This document shows, in pieces, positions 24,297 to 36,035 of a stretch of 64,000 nucleotides of DNA. Origin of the DNA: Ceratobasidium sp. AG-K (lineage: Eukaryota > Basidiomycota > Agaricomycetes > Cantharellales > Ceratobasidiaceae); NCBI GenBank assembly GCA_037039685.1, contig JAWNGF010000005.1, forward strand, positions 930,001 through 994,000, read 5' to 3'. The notes below the pieces were generated by a model that worked only from the letters and a program-made list of their open reading frames with translations, was not told where the DNA came from and did not search any database. The position numbers and the translations under genes are program-made. How positions within the stretch are numbered: the first letter of the stretch is position 1; every line of letters begins with the position of its first letter.

Positions 24297-27200
24297 ATGG
24301 ACGGGAAATCCCCCTCACCAACCGGCTCTTCCATCGGGCCAGACAGGTCCCATTCTTATACAGATCCATCTAAACGACATGTAATCAACCGAGCGTGCGA
24401 CATATGTAGAAGACGAAAGGTGAGGGCGACAACGGGATTTTTAAGCGCATCTGACATCTGTGTCAGGTTCGATGTGATGGAGCACAAGCAGCAGATGGAA
24501 GGTCCTGCGCGTATTGCATCAAACACAACATCGAGTGCACCTACAACCAGATGGCTCCCGTCCGTCGCGGTCCCTCAAAAGCGTGAGTCAAACAAACAAT
24601 AACAAGATCGCGTCTCATATCTTGTAGATACGTCACTCACTTGGAGCACAAGATCGAAAAGTTGAGGGAGATGCTCGAGCAGGTATATACCTAACCACAC
24701 TAGTTTTTACCTTTATTGACTTGTCAAAGGCACACCCAGGCATAAACATCGACGAGGAGCTCGAGGCCGAGTCGTCCAATGGGCGACGCCGCGCATCGCT
24801 CCCAAATCCCAAGCCGTCTCCAACCCTCCCTCCCTCTCCACCGTCGTCGATCACCAATCTCCATGTCGACAATGTCTCGAGTAAATCTGGGCGTCTGTTC
24901 CGCGACCCCGGCTCGACCAGCTCACTCCCTCGAAGTCCAATGATTACCCTAGTTAGTTCTCCTCCGACTTCGCACCAGAGCCCATCCAGCCAACAGTCGG
25001 GCTCAGACGATGGCTCTGAGGGAATTGACCCTGCGACCGATGTTTTCGCTCGATATCACGGAGAAAGCTCCGAGGTCGTGTTTACCCTCGCCGCCAGCGA
25101 GCTGAAGCCGCGACTCGACTCCACGGGCGAGCGCATGTTCAAGATCGACGAGACGGGTGTGGCGTGTCCCGCGCCACTGGGCATGCCCAAACGGCGTCCA
25201 CAGTTTTGGGTCCCATCCAAAGTACGCCATTCGCCGTATTTGCTGAAATCATTACTTAGATGTGATATAGTGGGAAGCTGCTGGTGCAGAGTACTTTGAC
25301 TGTGAGTGTCAATCTTGGATGTATGCGATATATCCACTCACATAAGTGCAGGGAAGGAAATTCTCCATCTTCCCCCACCCGACCTCTTCGAATCCCTCGT
25401 CAACCTCTTCTTCACCAACGTCGCTCCTCAAATACCCATCCTTCACGAGCCCACCACGCGCTCTCAGATCCGATCGGGCCTACATACGCGAGATTACTCG
25501 TTTGCCCGACTGATGCTCGCGGTATGCGCTCTGGGGGCCCGATGGAGCAAAGACCCCCGAGTGTTACACGAGAGTGAGCGAGAGGCAGTCGAGGCAGGCA
25601 AACCCGATGCACCTCGCCTCTCCGCCGGTGTCAAATACTTCAATCAAATACGACTGTTGAGGAGGTCGATGCCCAAGCCTGCAGTTTTGTTTGATATTCA
25701 GACCTACGCAGTAAGTTGTCGATACCAAGGTGTGGGAGCCCTGGCTGATACAGATTCAAGTTCTCCGCAATACTGGTCCATTCATCGTTCGAGCCACATA
25801 ATGCTTGGATTATTGTAGGACTCGGGCTAAGAACCGCTCAGGATGTGGGTATGCACCGTAGGCGCATGCCTCCACCTGGAGAGACGTTGAGCATCGAGGA
25901 CGAGATGAAGAAGCGAGCATTTTGGTACGTTGGAACTAGTACTGTTAGGACGAGGCTAACATACGCGACCAGGTTATTATTATGTCTAGACCGAACGATG
26001 GGATTACAAATGGGGCGACCATCTGCAATCCAAGATGTCGAGTACGTACATCTTGCAACATATTGTTATCCGAAGCTCACAAGCGTGAAGTTTGGACCTA
26101 GACCCCGTCGTCGACTTTCCGGAATCGAGTTGGCCTGCAGATTCGCAATGTAATCCATCCGGGCTCCACTCGGCTGCCTATCTCAACGCGTTTATCAGAC
26201 TTGCACAGATTGCTGGGTTCGCGTTACAGACCATCGTGCGTTATCTCTTCCCTCACGTCGATAAGCGTTAATCGTGGCACGATACAGTTTGCTCTAAACA
26301 AGTCCAAAATGCGTCTAGGCTTTGGTTCTGCTGAATGGGAGGCGCATCTTGTCATGCAAATCGATTCAGACTTGAACGCCTGGCTTGAGAATATCCCTTC
26401 TGAACGTGAGCCCTCGTTTCTTATCTCCCACGCGGCGCCCCCCTAACCATCTCACCTGGTAGTTCGATGGAACCCGAACCAGCCCAACACGACGCTTTTG
26501 TCTCAATCCGCGATGCTCTATGCAGGGTTCTATGGACTGCAGATATCCGTTCATCGACCGTTTATCATTTCCCGGTCTGGGCAGACATCATCGCTGTACC
26601 AGCCTTCGGTGGCGATTGTCACCTCGGCAGCGCGGATGGTGAGCCAGATTTTGGACGCGGTGAGGCGTAGGGGTGTCATGCCCGGTACCTCGTTAATATC
26701 CTCGGCATTTAGCGCAGGGTGAGTAATACTTATCTCCCCTCCCATTATGGGCCTCCATCAACATATGGGGATCGGGCTGGGGTTAGCGTTAGATTGCGGG
26801 GTGCTGACTACTCTCGGTTGTGTAGGGTGTGCTTGTTGATTTCCATCTGGGGCAGCAAGAAGCTCGGGAGCGCCGAAGTCGAGGGCCAACGCGAGTTGCA
26901 CTCGTGTATGAAATTCTTGCGATATGCGGAACAGTTCGTGTTGCTTGCTGGCCGGCTAAGGTGAGCTTTAGGAAATTTCTTCCTGCGGACGATACTGATG
27001 GTAGAATAGTGATATCCTAGTCGACATGTCGACCCAAGGACAACTACCTTTACCGACCGTAAGTTGCCGAACGTCCGCTCGATGACCGGAGGAGCTGATT
27101 TCATGTGAATTCAGGACACACTGCTTACTCCGCCCCAGACCAACCTACTCGTTGACCAGGCGAACCCACCCCAGGTGCAAACCGCGTTCCGGGACAACCT

Positions 27201-27513
27201 GTGGGACACGATGGGTGCCGACTCGATGCAGTTCAACTCGTTCCCATATCTTTCGAACCCGGATGAGACAAACCCGATGGATGCAGTGATGATGATGGAT
27301 TTATTTACTCGCTGCCGAGACGTTTGTCACCGGAGATATGGCGGATATGTGGGCGACTGCCCCGCAAACTTTCGAGTGAGTACCACTTGGGTAAATTTTT
27401 GGGGCCGGTGCTCATTGCGCTATAGGTGGAATGAGTGGGATAATATGATGTCTAATGTGTCAGCACTGGGTAATTCTAATGAGCTCAACACACTTTCCCT
27501 CGCCGAGGCGTAA
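24297..27513 (+). CDS. Zn2Cys6 fungal-specific transcription factor (frameshift near the 3' end)
   Basis: Fifteen exons give about 820 aa: 24297-24419, 24467-24582, 24628-24682, 24730-25221, 25271-25301, 25352-25710, 25761-25924, 25973-26041, 26091-26235, 26288-26405, 26463-26718, 26826-26960, 27010-27058, 27115-27375, 27426-27513. The DNA-binding domain is CDICRRRK-VRCDG...SCAYC-IKHNIEC, a perfect C6 zinc cluster split by an intron, followed by a coiled-coil THLEHKIEKLREMLEQ for dimerisation. The middle (PDLFESLVNLFF, IVGLGLRTAQDVGMH, RAFWLLLCLDRTMGLQMGRP) is the fungal_trans regulatory domain, as in XlnR-type regulators. The acidic C-terminus (ETNPMDAVMMMDLF, WNEWDNMMSN) looks like an activation domain. 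Near 27308-27311 the frame must shift by one base to read AAETFVTGDMADMWATAPQ and splice in phase to the last exon; unshifted, translation stops two codons into the last exon. Target genes are unknown. Confidence 0.85.
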
Positions 27514-28141
27514 TCCTCGTGCTATGCCTACAGTATCATGCCTACAATCTCGGTAATATGTCTAGACCGATACTTCATGAGCCGTTGCCTTGGTTTCGTT
27601 CACACATGCATATATTTATCTTTGTTCCCTGTTGTCTTATCGTCATGTTTGTTTACAATTTTTGTATTAATACCCATTTTGGAATGAAGATCATGTTGGT
27701 TACAAATCGGGAAAAGGCCTGCAGCCTCTTTTGATCCCACTGGTCATTGGGCGATACGACACTATTGCACACGTTGATGAGATAGCATAGAAGTATTCCA
27801 TTGGCACGACTGAATGAAGAATGGTATGAATGTCCTAGTGAATCAACATCGGATAACCCAAACAAAAACAAAAGCAAGATCGGGACATGAGCGAGCGAAA
27901 GACGAAATGAAAACAAAGCGTCGCCGTGACGCATGTATACAAGTACAAGAGACGTTTTGTTTTGCTGATTCTAACAGGGGGGTTGCAAAGCAGGCGAGGG
28001 AGAAAGCGAGGCTCGACTAGGCGTGAAAAAGATAACTTAGAAGTTCTAGGAATCTCGATTTGCGGGTAGCGAGCAACGAGGTCAAGGGATCAAAATGGCG
28101 TCGTTTTCGTGCGCAGCGAGTCGAATGGCGTCGTGCCGCAG
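27514..28141. other. Intergenic between convergent genes
   Basis: AT-richer 3' UTR-like sequence between the transcription-factor stop and the stop of the minus-strand Cys-rich gene. No gene seen. Confidence 0.5.
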
Positions 28142-28625
28142 CTAATGGCGCGTTCCGTTCCTGCGCATGAGGATTTTGTGTTTGCCCTTGACATTGACAT
28201 GGTAAGGGCCAATTTTGGCGTCTCGCGCGACGAGGGGTTCCCCGTTGAATAGGTAGGCCATGCCCGTCGGATCCGTTACAATCTCTAGGCCTTCTCCGTA
28301 CCCGTGGTCGCCTGAATTGCGAGTTAGTATTGGGCAAGCACGACTCGAGGGGATGTGCGTACACTTACAAGCCTCGTCGTCGCACTTGCCCAGCCCAGTA
28401 TACGGGTCGACCCAGAACAGCCAGTCGGCGCCGTGATGTACAGGGCTGGTGCAGAGAACATAGCAAGTGCAGCAGCCCCAGGTGTCGACATAGGTATCCT
28501 CTTCGCGTGTGGCCAGCCGCCCTCGGCCATGCTGCGCAAGGTCAGATTCGTCCGGGAGAGCGGTTGGGGAAACGTACATGGGGGCACTCGAGGCGTCCTG
28601 ATTTGGTGGTGGGAGCGAGCGGCAT
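28142..28625 (-). CDS. Small uncharacterised Cys/Gly-rich protein
   Basis: Three minus-strand exons (28625-28578, 28531-28369, 28311-28142) give 126 aa with all junctions in phase: MPLAPTTKSGRLECPH, then HGRGRLATREEDTYVDTWGC and CTCYVLCTSPVHHGADWLFW, then DDEACDHGYGEGLEIVTD and the basic end KGKHKILMRRNGTRH. There is no signal peptide or membrane segment. A cluster of Cys and His residues (WGCCTCYVLC, CDDEACDHG) could bind metal. I do not recognise the family. The compact structure, ATG and clean splice sites argue that it is real. Confidence 0.65.
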
Positions 28626-31600
28626 TTAGTGTGGCGATGGGGGACTGAAGCGAGAGCCTGATAGTTTTATATTCGCGGATCTGATGGCGTCACGTGGATG
28701 TATGCTAGAAAGGTGTTGGTCGAGGCTTATCGGCCTGACGTGTCAGCACAACGAGCCCCCCGATCTTTGTGTTGCGCAAAGGGGGCTGGTAGGCGTTCGG
28801 ATTCATCGGACGCGGAGTCTAGCGTGTGGATATATTCGGACACAAAGTCTATTCACCCACATACATGTGATCCGAGCGATGTCACTGACAACGTGCGAGA
28901 AACTGGTCATGGCCTGCTTGGGTTGCGTGCTTCCTTCGGGCGCATGTTGTTCAACCGCGTGGACTAAATCTAGGTGGTGATTCGAGCAGCTGAGCAGGAC
29001 CAAGGGCAGTGGATCGAGCAGTTTGGCTCGTCGCTCCGGTTGATTACATCACAACGTTGATCGCGGTCCAGGGACGATGGCGACCATAAAGGGAATAGTC
29101 AGCTGTAGGACATCTGTATTGGTCGGTGGCACCATACAAGATAACTATCTCGTGCGTTATCCAAAGATAAGCGAATTAATGTTTATGTGCGCATCGGAGT
29201 TATTCCTCGTCTGTCTATACCAGCGGCGATTTTCAATAAAATAGATCTTGACCTTGTTGGTTGAATAGACTTGCGCTTGTACGGGCTCCCAAGATCCAGA
29301 TCTCAGTGCACATCTACTCGGCGCACCACTCCCGAGCGCGAAATAACGCACGTTTCTAGGCTAGAGCAGTTCTTTCAAAAAGCGAGCACTCGTGGCCGCT
29401 GTCGGTTGGATGGACCATTATTCGATAAGACACACGCATTTACCCGCTGGGCGACACCCAATGGCAGCTTGTCACGCTGGGCGTCCGTATGATAATCAAC
29501 CTTTATTTCACTCATCTAGCTTCCCCTGGGAGTCGTAGCACTAAGCCAAAATTCACTATCTACATACTTGAATAAAAAATGAATTGCTGCCGTTTGAGAC
29601 TTTGGCAGCCGTGAGTTCTCACTGGTGAGCAATACGATCTGCGAATGACACCACCTGTTCCCAAACTATATGCTTCACTTCTTATCATCTCTGCACAGGG
29701 GCTCCAAACGCTTAGGTCATTTGGGTTGTTCGTGCGACTTCTAGGCTCCATGATGTTTGCGCCCATCCCCGTTTGACTGTTCTCGTAAACAACTTGTATG
29801 GTACCCGACCAGTTCGGCGTCCTGTTTTCGCTGGGCGAGTAACGTCGGCCGACTCGTAGGGTGTCCGATAAACTAGTGGTATAGATTGTCGAGGCGCTGT
29901 GCAATGCATATCTATCGTTGGCTCGGAAAGGTAATTTGGGTGGCTCTTTGCTTGCCGGCAAGCCCCATGGGTCGCTGATGAGGATCTAGCTTCGTTGGAC
30001 AGCATCGAGTGGGGCTCGAGATACGCCCATTGTTGAATGAGCAACGTGTCTTTGTCCAGAATGCATAGCGAGCGGTGGGTATATGCACGTGCATGGAACT
30101 TTGCATCGAGTCTTCCTTGGTCCAAGTGGCGTTTATCTCACTCGCCGATAGGCTGGCATCGTGTTCGTTTATCTCTAGGCATGGCCCTGTTGGAAGTCAA
30201 CCCTGGACGGCAGAGTGACGGCCGCTTTCTTATCTAGTTGAGCTTGACTGTTCTTTTCATCCTCAGTTGGTCTTTCTTCCCTTTGGACGTGGAGTGGTTT
30301 TTTCCATGCTGGATTGGTCATATATGGCAAGATCCCGGAACTACCACACGTATACAGTTTTTTCCAAGAAAATACATTACTGTATGTGCCAACTGGTATC
30401 GGTTGAGCCTACGAGGCACATTACTATGGGTTTGGCCGAGATTGTACCGCACGAGTTGAACTACTCGCAAAGCGGATGACCGGTTAGGTCGCGGGCTTGT
30501 ACGCGTGCGGTATTCCTCCAGGTCGTTTGTTGGAGTGCGTCCATAGTCGTCGTTTATTTGAACGCCTCGTTCGAGGCAAGTCTTGACTCTGAGCATCCCA
30601 AATCGGATTCTAGAGGCTCAACGGATAGCATCGAGTGAAGCGCCGTTCTTTCTGTGACAGATGTATATGCTAGCGTGCACGATACTGCCAAGCTATGAAG
30701 ATAGAAAGGCCGACTTGTCCCCGCATCCAAAACTTTCTAGACAACAAGGAGCGTAATTCCCTGCACGGCATTGCATTCCCTATCCCCCTGTCTTCCTTTC
30801 TACATATAAACGTGATTCAAATGAACACCTATATTAGGAGCAGCCCAACACGATATTTGCTCGATCTGACACTCTGATTGGCTGATTGAGTTCAACTCTG
30901 TGAAATCGACCAATTGCATCAGCACCGAGCTAAAACAGCGTAACCGTAAACATGTCATCGGGTATGACGGTCTTGGCGTGCAGTCTAGTGCCATCTGAAT
31001 CTAGACGCTCGATAGCTCGACCCTATATCCATCTCGCTCGAGCTCTGAACGCTCCGTTGAAGAGTCTAGACGGGGCGAGGGGTACCCCTGGGCTCTAGGT
31101 ATCTGCAAAGTCAGATCTCGCGGTGGAGCCGATTGCCTTTGGGCCGCATGGTGTGCTTGAACTGATACATCGACCTATCTGCGTCTTGCCAAGACGATGA
31201 GCCGGTTGTAAATGAATGACGTTACAACCAATAGAGTCGCACATTTGTTTGGGCGTATGGAGCCCCTAGACTTGTGGAGATTGGGTTGGGTGGGGCCTGA
31301 TTTTGCCGCGGTGTATGCGGTCAGGCCGCGTGACCTGCTCGATAGACTGTGCGATGGATCGGTGCAACTGTCGAGAGCACTACGTTATACCCTGGAGGGG
31401 CCGAGTTGACGTGGTTTGGTGCTAGGCGAATCGGCAGTCGGCTACGACGCGGTCTGCGATAGATGGTTGTTCGAGATTCGGCAATCGTACCGCGTATTTC
31501 AGGATGAAGGGACCGAGGGTACCGGAGAAACTTTGCATGGCGCAAGAGGGTGGGCTCAGAATATCTGACTTTGTTGTATTGACAACATGTGCTTTTCGGT

Positions 31601-31895
31601 CGTTGTCGTTGCTGATGACACAAGCTGACCAGGGTCAGTCCAGTGGTGCGTAGTGCTGTAAAACACCAACGTTCGCGACCGGGTGATTTATGCATTCATA
31701 TTTGTCATAGTTGCTGCGGCTGTCGTGGAGTTGTTACCTAATGATGAGTCAGCCGACGGAAGGGATGAGCTGGGACAAACGACCATCGCTGGATCGAATT
31801 GCGGCGCCACTCTTTACGACCACCACATTGTTTATCAGCGCTTGTTTTAGAGTGAGTGCGTGTTGAACAATAATACATGTGCTGACTGTCGCAGA
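28626..31895. other. Gene-poor region
   Basis: Overlapping open frames up to 137 codons (for example minus strand 29712-30125) have no recognisable motif or splice chain. A possible 5' leader exon of the next gene lies at 31741-31851 (MMSQPTEGMSWDKRPSLD..., donor GTGAGTGCG), but joining it in phase 0 to the acceptor at 31891-31894 gives the wrong frame, so it is not included. Confidence 0.4.
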
Positions 31896-34105
31896 ATGAT
31901 TCGGATTGCGCCCAAGTCGGCAGCCTCCGACTCGGGGACGACGGCAACGTCTCCCCCATTTTCGCCATTTTCTCCCGCGACGAGTGTGGCAAGCGACAAC
32001 ACCGGGACGTCGGATGGTGAGCGCCACACAATTGCAGTCACGGGTGCTAACGGTTCCAGACACAGAACCAGCGGACCTCGGGGCGTTTACATCCGTCTTT
32101 CGAGCGCTGTCCCAGCTTCAGATCGCACACCCCCGCACCACCACCTCGCTCGCCACTATTCCCGCAGTCGAAGAAGACGACGACGACACGGACCGCTTTC
32201 ATTCCGACTCGGACTCGTCGGACGTCGTCACACCCAACCGCGCACGAGACTCGGACAGCGACCATGGGGTGTATGCCTATGACGTCGAGAGCGCTGTCGA
32301 GGCCGAGGACAGTCGGCCGGTGTGGAACCACGAGCCCATTGCGTCGTACCTCGTGAGCGCTGCGACACCTGCCCCGGCACAACAAATGGCGAGACAAGGC
32401 ACTGGGACGTATGTCGATGCCCCGACGTTGAGCATGGCCCACGAAGCGCTGTTGAGTCAGACGCTGGCCCAGACGTTTGTGCCCGAACCGTACCAACATG
32501 TCCCTCGTACGCCGGGTCCTGGTGACCCTACGCTCGGTGCACTCGAACAGGCGCTGGGGTTTTTGGCCGCTGAACGGACGCGCGTGGCCAGTCAGTTGGA
32601 TTCGAGCATCGAAGCAGAGTACGCATACCGCACCGAAGGCAAACGTCGTCGCCGTAAACGCAAAAAAGGCGTCCGGGACGAGGATCCACCCAATCCGTTA
32701 CTCAACCATTCGACTTCGAGCTTGCACTTGGCCAAGCACACGCGCGGGAGCAATTCGGGGTCTGCGCACGAACGCACGGATACGGCTGTTCCCTCGCCGT
32801 CGGAAGGGACTTCGTTTTCCTCGTCGTCGGCGGATCCCAAGGTTCGGAGGGCGTATATGGAGCATCCCCCGCCTATGCCCAGGGTGAATCCGAATATGCT
32901 GGCCCACGAGATTATTGCGAGTTATAGCGTCCCGACTCCTCCCCCTGGACCCAGGAATTCGAGGCGAGGACGGAGTTTTGATGCTCGGCCGGTCGTCAAC
33001 CACCACGAGCGGCCAATCGCACACGAACGGGCGAGTTATGATCCCAGGATTCAACGGCTGAGTTCGGGCTCGGGCTCGTCTCCGACGGGAATGGCCCAGA
33101 CTGGAGAGAGCAAAGTCGCGAGACTGCGGTTGCTTGCGAATAATCTTGCCCGGCGGTTCCCTCAGGATGCGGGTGCGTTGCGTAGGGCGGCCGAGGGAGG
33201 AGGGGGTGGGGCGGTTGAGCGGCAGCAGAGTTTGTTGTATGTCTTTGTCGATCAGTGAGTCCAGCGTTTGTTTGTTGGTTCGTCGCTAATTTATTCCTGT
33301 CACTTTCCTCACTCCATTACTACCTTCCTCGCTCGCTATTATGTCCCACCTGCCTAGCTCAAACATCCTCGTCGGTTTCCTCGAATACATCAAAAAACGC
33401 CCGCACCTCCTTCCCCCCTCCACCGGCTCTCGGCGCATCAAACCCAAGATCCTCCACACCGCTCTCGTCCTCTTGCTTGAACGTGGTCGGCCCTGTGCGA
33501 GACGAATTCTAGTTGCTAGTTCGCCTCTGCATCAGACGTTGGACGGCGTGGTTGGGATGGGCTATGAAGTGAGCGTGTTGCAGCGGGTGGAGATTAAAGA
33601 GGGGGACGAAGGTCGGGACGGTCCTGCGAGGCCCGAAGGGTTTCCGAGACGCGAACTTACTAGCGAGGGACTTTCGAGACGGGAAATACCCTCGAACGAT
33701 GGGTTCCCTAGACGCGACCTTGCCAATGGCGCCTTGCCCGGGCGAGAAATTGGCTCGAGCGAAGACGACCGCCGTCGGCACCGTCGCACACCCTCGGACG
33801 CACCCCGCACACGGTACAGAGAAGAAGCCGTCGACGAACTCCTCCAACTCAAACTCCTCCAAACCATCCTTGACACTCCCCCGGCCACTATCGTACTCGC
33901 CACGGGGGACGGCGCCAGTTCTCAATTCAACCCGGATGGGTTTGTGGGGTGTGTGAGGCGTGCGATTGAGAGGGGGTGGAATGTGGAGTTGGTTGCGTGG
34001 GAAGAGGGTGTGAGTCGTGCTTGGAGGGAGTTGGAGAGGGAGGGAGGCGGACGGTTTAGGGTTGTTGGGCTGGAGGGGTGGGTGGGTGAGTTGGTTGATT
34101 TCTAG
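31896..34105 (+). CDS. NYN-domain (PIN-like nuclease fold) protein
   Basis: Three exons (31896-32016, 32060-33254, 33358-34105) give 687 aa. The first 450 residues are disordered: acidic runs (EEDDDDTDRFHSDSDSSD), a basic run (KRRRRKRKKG) that may be a nuclear signal, and Ser/Pro-rich sequence. The C-terminus is a NYN domain: LLYVFVDHSNILVGFLEYIK (its first Asp split by the second intron), ALVLLLERGRPCARRILVASS, AVDELLQLKLLQTILD and IVLATGDGASSQFNPDGF, then GWNVELVAWEEGVSRAWREL. These Asp-bearing strands form the acidic pocket of PIN-like RNA-cleaving or RNA-binding domains. An insertion of imperfect RRE repeats sits inside the fold. The start is uncertain: the ATG at 31896 follows an acceptor-like GCAG, so an upstream exon is possible. 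Confidence 0.8.
33640..33765 (+). repeat. Imperfect RRE-type repeat inside the NYN domain
   Basis: Four units of about 10-11 codons (GFPRRELTSE, GLSRREIPSND, GFPRRDLANG, ALPGREIGSSE) lie in tandem between the first and second halves of the NYN fold. The DNA units have diverged but share a core similar to CCGAGACGCGA. Confidence 0.75.
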
Positions 34106-36035
34106 GGCTGGAGTGTTGGGGAGGGGTGCCTTGGAGGTATTTGGTAGGGGGCTTCGAAATGAAGATTTTGATTTGGCCGAGGGGAGATTGTTTATGTGGG
34201 TGTATTGCGGTATTGATAAGTATCACTTTTGTATCTATAACCGAGCCGTGTTGCTGCGTTGACTGCGAACTATCTGCCACTTTTGCGTTCTCGTGGTCGT
34301 GTTGTGAGGTTTCACTAGCTCATGTGCAGTGGTCTCTCGGTGTGTGTTTTCAAAGTCGGTCGATTCAGGTTGGGTTTGAGTGGGTATCAAACGTTGGAGG
34401 CTTAATGTGAGGATAGCTCAACAGGAAATATTGGTTTTATTCAGCACATTTTGGTTATGTTCAATCGTGCGCTTCAACAAAGTACCACCTTGAAATCAAC
34501 GCCTCTCGACGAAACATGCCCCACACGAGCCTTCCTAACCAAAACTCAAGACACCGGGCATCGAGGGGACATCCGCGCTGAAATGAGATTTTCTGGGCCT
34601 ATGCATGTCTGACAACTGCGAGAGACTATACTCTCCTTTCCTCTCCCTTGTCAAACGTCCACGGCTCGACCATCATAGGCGATCGTAGGGACGAGACCTC
34701 CCGCATTGGTAAGTTCTAGCCCGCTTGCACCTCTCGTCCACCCAACGCGGTCAGACGTTTGGAACCTTGCTCTGGATCTGTACGCCGGACGAGTGCTTCC
34801 CTCGACTACTGCGCCTTAGTCTCACCGGTCTTGCGGTTTCGGCTCGCCCAGGGCTTCGGGTGGGGACGGTTGCAACATTTACTAGGTTGACATTTGGAGC
34901 TGTCTAGACGTTGGTCGAGTGTGTATGCGCACCGCATCCGACTACTATATTCCCATTGCGGATCTCACGGGGATAGGGCGTGCCTAATCTTTGTGGCGAT
35001 AACTCGGGGCAGAGTTGTATGCGCTTCTTGGGCTGTTGATTTCGTCGCCACGGTGTGGTTGGATGAATAAATGTTGTTCGTGTTCGAGTAGAAATGGACA
35101 GATGTGTATGTGCCGGTGCGGTGGGCGAGCGGTCTCGGGTTTAGGATCATCTCAAATCTGGGGCTCAAGTGCGACGACGTGCCAATGTGACGATGCCTAG
35201 TTGGAACAGGTATTCACGCGGGCTTTCGCTTCCCTTTGGAGCGTCGACGAGTCGCTAGGTGATTTCTTCGTCCCGGCATGTGTGTCATCTGCCGTGTCTA
35301 CCGGGTCCGTCTTACATCTGGGTACCACCCGTCTGATACGATGACTGTACTTGGTGCCGCATATACAACCGAGCTTCACGATCGCGGTGCGAAAGATTTC
35401 AATGACAAGGTCGAGACGCGAGCTGACCGCATGAAAATGGCTCGGGTCTACGGCGCACAATATCCGTGCGATCACGGCGAGACCGTGATTGCCTTTTGGC
35501 GCTTCTCATCCCGGAACAATTTGTTTCGGGATTTGATTTTGCAGGTTTGGGTCGGCTCTCTACCTCCACCGTTCCAACTCTGAGAAAGGTGCTGGATTCT
35601 ACCTCTAGTTTATAAGTTTTGCCTCGGCTAGCCCCAGTCTTCAGTCAATCGGAATGTAGGCTCCACAGCTCCACAGGCCAAGCCACACCGGAATACGGTA
35701 CTCGGAATTAAGACGGGCGATATTAGCAACGTGGGCTCAGCTCCACACCCCTTCCCGGTGTGATATGAGCTTGCGGCCCAGTACAGTATAAACTCGGCTG
35801 AATGCTTTGATTGATCTTTTCGCGCAGTCCAAATCCATACACCGGAAAGGCGGTGACGCAATGTGGGGGGAAAAGTAACCAAAAGCAGATTCATGACCAT
35901 GATGACCAATCAACCACATTCGATCCCTCTCGACGGCCGATTCACCCCACGGATCTGCTGAGTGGCGCCTTCCTTCGGCTTGCCTATTCGCGCAGGTGAC
36001 GTGGGTGTTGGACAGGGCAGAGACCGACTGCCACA
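34106..36035. other. Intergenic
   Basis: No gene could be built. Small frames (35278-35583 plus, 35628-36063 minus) lack motifs. The last few hundred bases presumably hold the promoter of the histidine kinase; no TATA box stands out. Confidence 0.45.

Noticed and set aside
31741..31851. Possible first exon for the NYN gene
   Set aside because: Good ATG and donor, but joining to the acceptor near 31894 yields the wrong frame and a stop.
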